Source: Brachypodium distachyon (lineage: Eukaryota; Streptophyta; Magnoliopsida; Poales; Poaceae). Taken from it: a stretch of 64,000 nt of DNA. A program made the position numbers and the translations under genes. Positions 57,953 through 64,000 of this stretch are shown in pieces; within the stretch, counting starts at the first letter, position 1, and each line of letters starts with the position of its first letter. The stretch spans positions 20,295,501 through 20,359,500 of the forward strand of contig NC_016131.3 of assembly GCF_000005505.3 (NCBI RefSeq), read 5' to 3'. Below the pieces are notes generated by a model, which ran no database searches, was not told the DNA's origin, and saw only the letters and a list, made by a program, of their open reading frames with translations.

Positions 57953-58874
57953 TTTGTCACAAATGGAGTTCTTCAAAAAAGAAAGTTGTGGATGATGCTT
58001 CTGATGACGTGACAATGCCTTCTTACTGGGCTTTGAAGTGGTCCATTTTGTTAAGTTTTCCAAAGGTATAGATCTGACATCTTGTTATCTCACTTTGTTG
58101 TTTGCTTTCGCAGCTTGTATGCTCATTTCTCTGATACTTCTTTTACAATCATATACAGAATTGATCTCAGCTCATGACCCCTGCTGCAAAGATGTTATGA
58201 AAGAAGCTTATAAATTTAATCTCCTCTTTACCACGATGCGCTTCCCAGTTGCACCTGCTGTCGCCTGCCTACGGAACTAACTTATATTTCTTGTTGCCTG
58301 GCTACAGATATAGCTTATGTGCAACTGTATCTATATGTAACGGAACACATAACAAATCTTGCTTTTGTGGTAGTGCCGCTCGGTAATGTTATGTACCCAT
58401 GTCTTCTGTATCCAGGCTTACCAGGAAAATTTGTAAATTATTGCACCTAAAGTCCTGGCAATAACTACTGCCTTCATTTCCCACTTCGCAGCCCCTGTGC
58501 ATCATCCCTGTTCAGCTTTAATTGCAAACATCAGCCCTTAATACAGCCGCACAACACTGATAAAAACCCAGGCGGCGCGCCCCAGCATCTAGCTTTTCAT
58601 GAAGGAATGAAAAGCCAGACCATTTCAATATGAGTGTCAGCTTGATATTGTCTTGTTCCATGACACCAATCTTCTAGTCCTTGTATCTCTGTTTTCAGGG
58701 TAGGAAAAATATAACCACAAAAATCATCTTATAGTGCTCTAGAATTTATTTATTGAGGATGAACCGTAGGAGAGGCTCCCACAGTGAATTGTACTAAAAG
58801 ATAAATATGTACAGATACAGAGGGGAAGAAACCCCAAAACACAAGACACAGTACACAAAAGGGACAAAAAAGAG
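57953..58874. other. Intergenic, no gene called
   Basis: The open frame at 58,038-58,280 has no domain. Probably includes the 3' flank of the minus-strand fragment that follows. Confidence 0.4.
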
Positions 58875-59102
58875 CTAAGTTACATATGATACACTAATTC
58901 CTGCACTGTTACATGACCAGGAATCCATCTCGGAGTCAGCCAGGTTTAAGGACAAATCACTGTCTCGGAGTTCTTCAAACTCATGGAAGGCTTCAGCAAA
59001 GGAAGATTGAAGAGAGACAACAAATCCTCCAATTCCTTCAACATTTTTTACAGAAAGACTCTGACGTAGCAAACTAGAAGCATCTGGGGAAGCAAGAAGC
59101 AA
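58875..59102 (-). CDS. Possible last exon of an unidentified gene
   Basis: Reads SLSVKNVEGIGGFVVSL, then EELRDSDLSLNLADSEMDSW to a stop, with ordinary coding character. A splice acceptor may lie near 59,090. I do not recognise it, and no convincing upstream exon was found, so it may be a fragment. Confidence 0.3.
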   Translation of the reverse strand: MLLASPDASSLLRQSLSVKNVEGIGGFVVSLQSSFAEAFHEFEELRDSDLSLNLADSEMDSWSCNSAGISVSYVT

Positions 59103-60456
59103 GAAACTGCTCTAGAATATAGTTCAGTATCTACTAAATTTGCACCCAAAATCAGTAAACTGCTCCTGAGCCGGTACTTAAAAGCAAGAAGATGCACGCC
59201 TTCAGTGAAAGCACACAAAAATGTAAGCCTCTGAAATGAACAGCTGATAAAGCAAAACGGCAACATTTTTCAGATGTTGAGCATATATGAAAGCACCTGA
59301 TATTTTTTCCACCTTACAGAAAGAACAATTTCTTTGTAAAGCTAATCCAATGCTAAAGCACTAACCAACATAATTAAAACAATGGAAGGCTTTTGTTTAG
59401 AAACATCCTTGGTTGGTGGAATCATTTCTACCGCTCCTTAGTTATGGACACCAGAACAAATATACTTTCTCCGTCCAACAAAAAATGTCTCGACTTTGAC
59501 TAAATTTGAATGCATCTATACACAAAGTCATGTTTAGATATGTTGTAATATAATAAAATCCTTACATAGGTCGGAACATAATCCTACGTGACGACGACCA
59601 AGTCAACAAATTCCAAAGACGGGTCAATTTGACAACAAGACGTAGCCATGCCAACTAGGTGCCGGTCAAAGGAGTCAACGAGTCAAGCCTCTCATACCAT
59701 GGTCAAAAGGAGAAGAGAAACTTGAGTAGGGCTAAGAAAGGTGTAGGGATGAGACTTTTGGTCCATGGTGGACCATGGATCAACCCCTACTTTTCCCACT
59801 TGGTGCACACAAAAGCTATGTACCAAGAGACAGTTTTTATCACTTTGCCCTCACTTTCCCTCTCCCTCAAGGGTAGCCATGGTCTTTTGTCATGTACCCT
59901 TATGTTATAGATACCCCCCATGGTGGCATGTATCATTCACTCTTAACTTGAATAAGATCAAAGGGGAGAGGGCTAGAGCAACCTAAGGAGCCCGCTCTCG
60001 AGTGCTTGGGTCGAGCCTAGACTCGACTCGACCTCGGGGACGCGACTTAGGAAGCCTAGTTTCGAGGTTCCGGACCGTCTAGTACGGTTTTGACTCGAAA
60101 TAGAGGGATCGGGTTAGAATTTCGAGGGTATCCCCACCTCGCTACTTGGGAAGACGAGTTCGGCCCAAGTCCGAGGCGGACCCGAGAGAGATCTCGCCAT
60201 AGGTGACTTGGGAAGACGAGTTTGGCTCAAGCACCTGGCTAACGACCCCTCGAAGGCTCTCCTAACATAGGACTAAGTCGTGCCCGCAGAGTCGACTGAA
60301 CTTATTCAAAAAATTTCGATGTGTCAACTTATCCAAGTGCACGGCGACCTTCGCTATAAGGCTGGAGTACACGTCCTACATGCTATTCTCGTACTTGTGT
60401 CATGAAGCATTGGCCCCCCTTACTCTTACTCTTGTTGTTTTCTAGAACAACAACAA

Positions 60457-60474
60457 TGGCGCCGACCATTGGGA
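60457..60474 (+). other. Candidate primer-binding site
   Basis: TGGCGCC start immediately after the LTR end, as in plant Gypsy elements. Confidence 0.5.
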
Positions 60475-61341
60475 ACTCTCGCCGCAATTGAAGATTTAAT
60501 GGCAGTCGGCGCCATTGAAGATTTAATGGCACCGATGAAGCCTACTTCATCGGGTGCCCAACTTGCCACAAAGTCTACACAGTTACAAACGGAGAAAACA
60601 AACGCCTCGGGGGCTCCCGAGGAAGAAGGAATTCTCACCAATCCGGACGTCGCCGCAAGCATGGGCACTACGACGGAAGTCGTGGCCGCACCTCCGCTCC
60701 CGGCCGTCCCCGAAGGAGCCGAAGTACTCGAAACCGTTGTAGGCGGTCCCTCGGTCCTCACCGACGTGGTGGCAAAGAACGGCGAGCTACCTACGGTTGC
60801 CGCTCCCGTAGGGGATGCGGAACTCGGCATGCCTCGTTCGATGGGCTTCACGCCGCCTTCACTACCACCGGTAGTGACCTTGCCTTCAGAGCCTACAAGA
60901 GGAAACAATGTGGCGTCAGGAGGATCCGCGCGGGAAAACCAAGGAGTCCCGGCTTACGACCTCTCCAACCTAGGACTACCTCCACTAGCGCTCGCCGCGA
61001 TCGCCCATGGAGCTCCTTGGTACCACCCTTATTGGGGACTTCCGCCGCATGCTGCTCTCCAAGTCACACGCGCTCCAAATCAGCCTCGCTTTGCGAGTGC
61101 CCCGCAAACGCCCTTTGCTCCCCCTGCCAGGGCCGAGCAAGGTGGCAACCAAGCACCGCCTCAAGTTGTGCCCGTGGAGAACGAGATCCCAACGTGCACG
61201 GAAACGAACAGGCGGCAGAGTCTGGAGCCCTCGCCGGCGGTGAAAGAAACCCTCGCATATAAACCACACCTTGATGTAATAATTTGTGGTCAAAGTATTG
61301 TCTTAATCTATACCAATCTATTAAATTGGAATTGGTGCTGA
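60469..61341 (+). pseudogene. Gag N-terminal region of the Gypsy-like element
   Basis: Open for 290 codons. Composition is Ala/Pro/Thr-rich with a duplicated phrase (AIEDLMA.. twice at the start) and a later SNLGLPPLALAAIA-HGAPWYHPYWG block. It lacks the conserved retrotrans-gag core and the zinc knuckle, so only the variable N-terminal part is present. Confidence 0.55.
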
Positions 61342-61345
61342 TGGT

Positions 61346-63243
61346 ACGGTCGCTGCCGTAGGTTAACTTCGTTAAAATTACAACCAATATGTCAATGCCC
61401 GTTATTTTTTTTCCTCCAATTTTTATTTCGATTTTTCCTACTCCGTCTTAGAACCGACGCCACCACACCCGCATGCCGATCTCAACGGCGCCATGAGTTG
61501 CCCACACAAAAAATAAAAACAAAATAGTTTTTAATTTTGTTGACCTCTAGCAACGCTCAAGCACGCCTGCTATAAAACTAATACTCTTTGTATGACATGT
61601 TTTAAGGAACGGACGGAATACAATAATGCACGGGATGTCCACTTGCCGCTAGCCGCACCACGAGCGGTCCTCAACGCAACGCAGGCAGCTGATGGCTGGC
61701 TGGTGGATGCCGATGGCGATTGCCGTCCCTTTCCGCCCACACCACCTTGCAGCGGCACGACATCCCTTCCTTTGACTCCTCGCCCGTCCGTGCGTGCCCG
61801 CTTGCCGACTCCCCATTACCGTGTGAAAGCCAAGCAACACTGCGGGTACCTACGTGTGCTTCTAATCGCACATCTTTTTCTCCACTCGAATCATATATGG
61901 GGGTGAACCTATGTTGGAAATGGAAAGCACTGCTTGGTTGTAGCCAAAAGCTTCGTACATAGTATACCTAATTTTAAATGTGCATTTTGTTCCCACTCAA
62001 ATCATGGGTCTTAAGATGGTGGTAAGCTGTAAAATTCTCTCTGTAAATGACATATGGTTGTCGAAGTCAGCTGAGAGGGAATCAAACGGAGTCATTTACA
62101 AGTCATGTCATTCCCTGCTTATCCTTTTGGCTTATCGTATCTTATACGATCGCCCTGTTTATAGAAAACAGTTAGTTAGTACTACATGTATACATAATTA
62201 TGAGTTAATCATTTGGTCTAAAAATGTATGATAATTAGTTGTGTGCACATAATGGTGCGATAGGAGTATTTAGAAATATCCTTCACATTAAAATGCTACT
62301 AGTACTAGCTGCAAACTGCTCAAGCAGCCTAGCTACTTGTGATTTGAGACCAAAACAAGTTCGGGATCATCACCATGAAAGATGATTCCAATTAATGAAA
62401 TCATTTTATTGTGGTGACAGGGATAACACTGCTTGATACTCGAGAATGTAAAATGGCCACATATATTTAAGTCAAAATTAACTCCAGCCAGAACTTTCCA
62501 CATTTACATAAAAATAGATACACTAATTTCTTGTAAGAAAGAAAAGGAAGGACGAGAGCGGCCATTCTGTTTGGGGTTGGCAGAACTAATTTCTACTTGT
62601 GCAAACGCAACGCGAAGCATGGCCGCCGAATTTAGCGTCAGCAATCTCGACAAACAAAGCAAACCGAAAGCTTTCGGTGCATGCAAAATTATTTCAGGTG
62701 CACGTTTTGTGCTTCCAAGCGGCGGCTGCCCTCAGAACCGGATAAGAGCAGGGGACGACCTTACTTCATTGACAGGTGGGCCCGGTGGGCCCACAGACAG
62801 TCTGGAGCAGGCGCGGCGGCCCAATCCAACCACCGCTAAACAACTCCAATCACGCGTTTTATTATTAGCAGCTGCCCCACGGGGTTAATTACCCAATTTA
62901 ACCACCGGTAATTTGGGCAGCCCCGTCCGTCCGCCCCTGCCGGTACTCACGTGTTCCACGACATTGTTCCCTGGCACGCGGGCCAGTGTAGCTAATCTCG
63001 TCACCCTGGACCCACCTGTCGGCGAGTAAGTGGTTGCCTAAGTTAGTGCAGATTGGCGTTTAAATAGTTAATGCAATGCTCTTTGCTTCCCTTTTCCGGT
63101 TCCCCTCCCTCCCCTCTCCTAATCGGAGGCGCTTAATAATAAGACGTTAAAAACCCGGCGGAATACGGAGCCCAGACAACGCGATACGGAAACAAAAGCT
63201 TCAGGACAAGGAGAGAGAGAGAGAAGAGGGGGAGAGAGGCTGA
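61346..63243. other. Intergenic and promoter of the last gene
   Basis: No gene is supported: frames at 61,592-61,906 and 62,433-62,888 lack domains. The last 200 bp are GA-rich (GAGAGAGAGAGA at about 63,212) and are the likely leader of the gene at 63,244. Confidence 0.4.
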
Positions 63244-63530
63244 ATGGCCGCGACCGCGGAGGAGGCGTCGACGGCGGCGAGGAGCCGGCCAGAGGAGGAG
63301 GAGGAGAGCGATTGGGAGGAGGAGGAAGAAGCGATGGCGGTGCTGGACTTCGACATGCTGTGCGCGTCCGTGGCGATGTCGGCAGAGAGGAGGAAGAGCT
63401 CCGGGATGGCAGCGGTGGCGGCGTGCGCGGGGGGCGGCGAAGGGGCTGCCGGCGGGGTGCAGCGCATGTGGGAGGGGGATGTGGTGCTCGATTGCTTGGA
63501 GGACAGACGAATCGCGCTCGAGGCCGCCTG
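63244..63530 (+). CDS. First exon of a probable PLAC8/cysteine-rich membrane protein
   Basis: Acidic start (EEEEESDWEEEEE), then VLDFDMLCASVAMSAERR, a Gly/Ala-rich linker, and GGVQRMWEGDVVLDCLEDRRIALEAA. Plant PLAC8-type proteins of the membrane-anchored group have this order, with the split codon TG/ leading into a CCPCYRFG-like motif in exon 2. The donor is GCCTG/GTAGGT at 63,531, phase two, leaving a Cys codon to finish. The remaining exons are beyond the window. The family call rests on memory of the order of motifs. Confidence 0.5.
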
Positions 63531-64000
63531 GTAGGTGGAACTAACTCTCTCTCGACGAAAGTTGTGTGTGTGTTGGTTGGAGGCCTGTTTGCAAGGATCT
63601 GTTTTTGTTGTCTGCGAGGGGGGAAGCTTGCAGATTTAAGTTGTTTAGCTCAAATTTTCCATTCGGGTAGATTGATTTTGTGCCGATTTGGGCATGAACT
63701 TTCTTTATGCGGAGTCCAAAACAAATAATACGCCTTATATTCGTTTTTATCTCATTTGCTGACATTTCATTTGGATTAGAAATATATGTGCTGGAGAAAT
63801 GAGAAATTTCTGCTGGACTTTCTGTTTCTCTTTCCGATTTTTGGTTGGTCAACTTGATGAGAGTTTCCAAATTCATCATTTGTTATACTTCCGAGCTACA
63901 ATCGTGGAATAAAAACTGCCCGTGGAATACTTCATCTCTGATGAATACTGCTTGAAATGCTATCCGGTTTCTCTAATTTACTGAGATTACATCCAGATTG
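63531..64000 (+). other. First intron of the last gene, cut by window end
   Basis: AT-rich with no frame that continues the protein; no acceptor followed by a CCPCYRFG-like motif was found before the edge. Confidence 0.45.

Larger units (their letters stand above)
59562..61345 (+). mobile_element. 5' part of a Gypsy-like LTR retrotransposon
   Basis: An LTR-like block of about 890 bp is followed at 60,457 by TGGCGCCGACCATTGGGA, the usual primer-binding position and wording of plant Gypsy elements. A gag-like frame follows. No protease or polymerase and no second LTR lie here, so it is truncated or a non-autonomous derivative. Confidence 0.6.
59463..61625. mobile_element. Stowaway-like MITE split by the Gypsy-like element
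   Basis: The left half (CTTTCTCCGTCC, then GACTTTGACTAAATTTGAAT) ends at about 59,545. A right half (ATGACATGTTTTAAGGAACG, then GACGGAATAC) lies at 61,590-61,622. Both fit one element interrupted by the retroelement between. Confidence 0.45.

Noticed and set aside
1..64000. CRISPR arrays, operons, riboswitches or bacterial origins
   Set aside because: No regularly spaced repeats or prokaryotic gene organisation; the DNA is plainly plant nuclear.
1..64000. tRNA, rRNA or microRNA genes
   Set aside because: I saw no cloverleaf with A and B boxes and no rRNA-like stretch. The hairpins found are explained by MITEs and the foldback element.

Overview
This window is nuclear DNA of a grass, probably a pooid cereal relative (Triticeae or a close ally). 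The reasons are many GT-AG introns, GC-rich first exons, TATA boxes, no bacterial signals, many short Stowaway-type inverted-repeat elements (ends like CTCCCTCCG, TA target sites), Tourist-like elements with TAA/TTA target sites, Mutator-like elements with 9-bp target duplications, and an LTR/LINE mix typical of cereals. The genus is inferred, not shown.

Layout. 1-3,900: retroelement debris (an LTR-like block with a TATA box, and a LINE remnant). 3,916-5,361 (-): F-box gene. 5,420-8,370: gene-poor, low-complexity and captured-looking sequence. 8,530-16,173 (-): complete ten-exon eIF4G gene with an extra intron after the stop codon and a nested pair of MITEs in intron 8. 16,860-20,050: AT-rich intergenic DNA. 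20,177-21,576 (-): three-exon stearoyl-ACP desaturase gene with a locally frameshifted segment. 22,376-22,710 (+): F-box gene fragment carrying a triplicated 36-bp unit, abutting a nested Tourist cluster (22,727-24,742). 25,122-26,327 (+): second intact F-box gene.

28,470-44,080 is a duplication cluster. A two-gene module, a short intronless CstF-64-like RNA-binding gene followed by a twelve-exon syntaxin (Qa-SNARE) gene, both on the minus strand, occurs in tandem (28,470-32,660 and 33,690-39,280). In the second copy the RNA-binding gene is gutted and two Mutator-like elements and a LINE fragment have inserted. A third, inverted copy of the RNA-binding gene (42,099-42,791, +) is followed by inverted remains of the F-box gene tail, so the F-box and RNA-binding genes were duplicated as one block.

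44,231-50,481 (-): Copia LTR retrotransposon with both LTRs and a decayed gag-pol. 50,880-54,790: LINE fragments around a RING-H2 gene; one LINE is split by a foldback Mutator-like element with arms of about 330 bp. 54,800-59,500: AT-rich repeats. 59,570-61,345 (+): 5' part of a Gypsy-like element. 63,244 to the window end (+): first exon of a probable PLAC8/cysteine-rich gene, cut by the window edge.

The genes do not form one pathway. They are ordinary housekeeping and family genes (translation initiation, fatty-acid desaturation, vesicle fusion, RNA 3'-end factor paralogs, F-box and RING ubiquitin-ligase components). The interest lies in local duplication, element capture and repeated near-neutral reading-frame repair.
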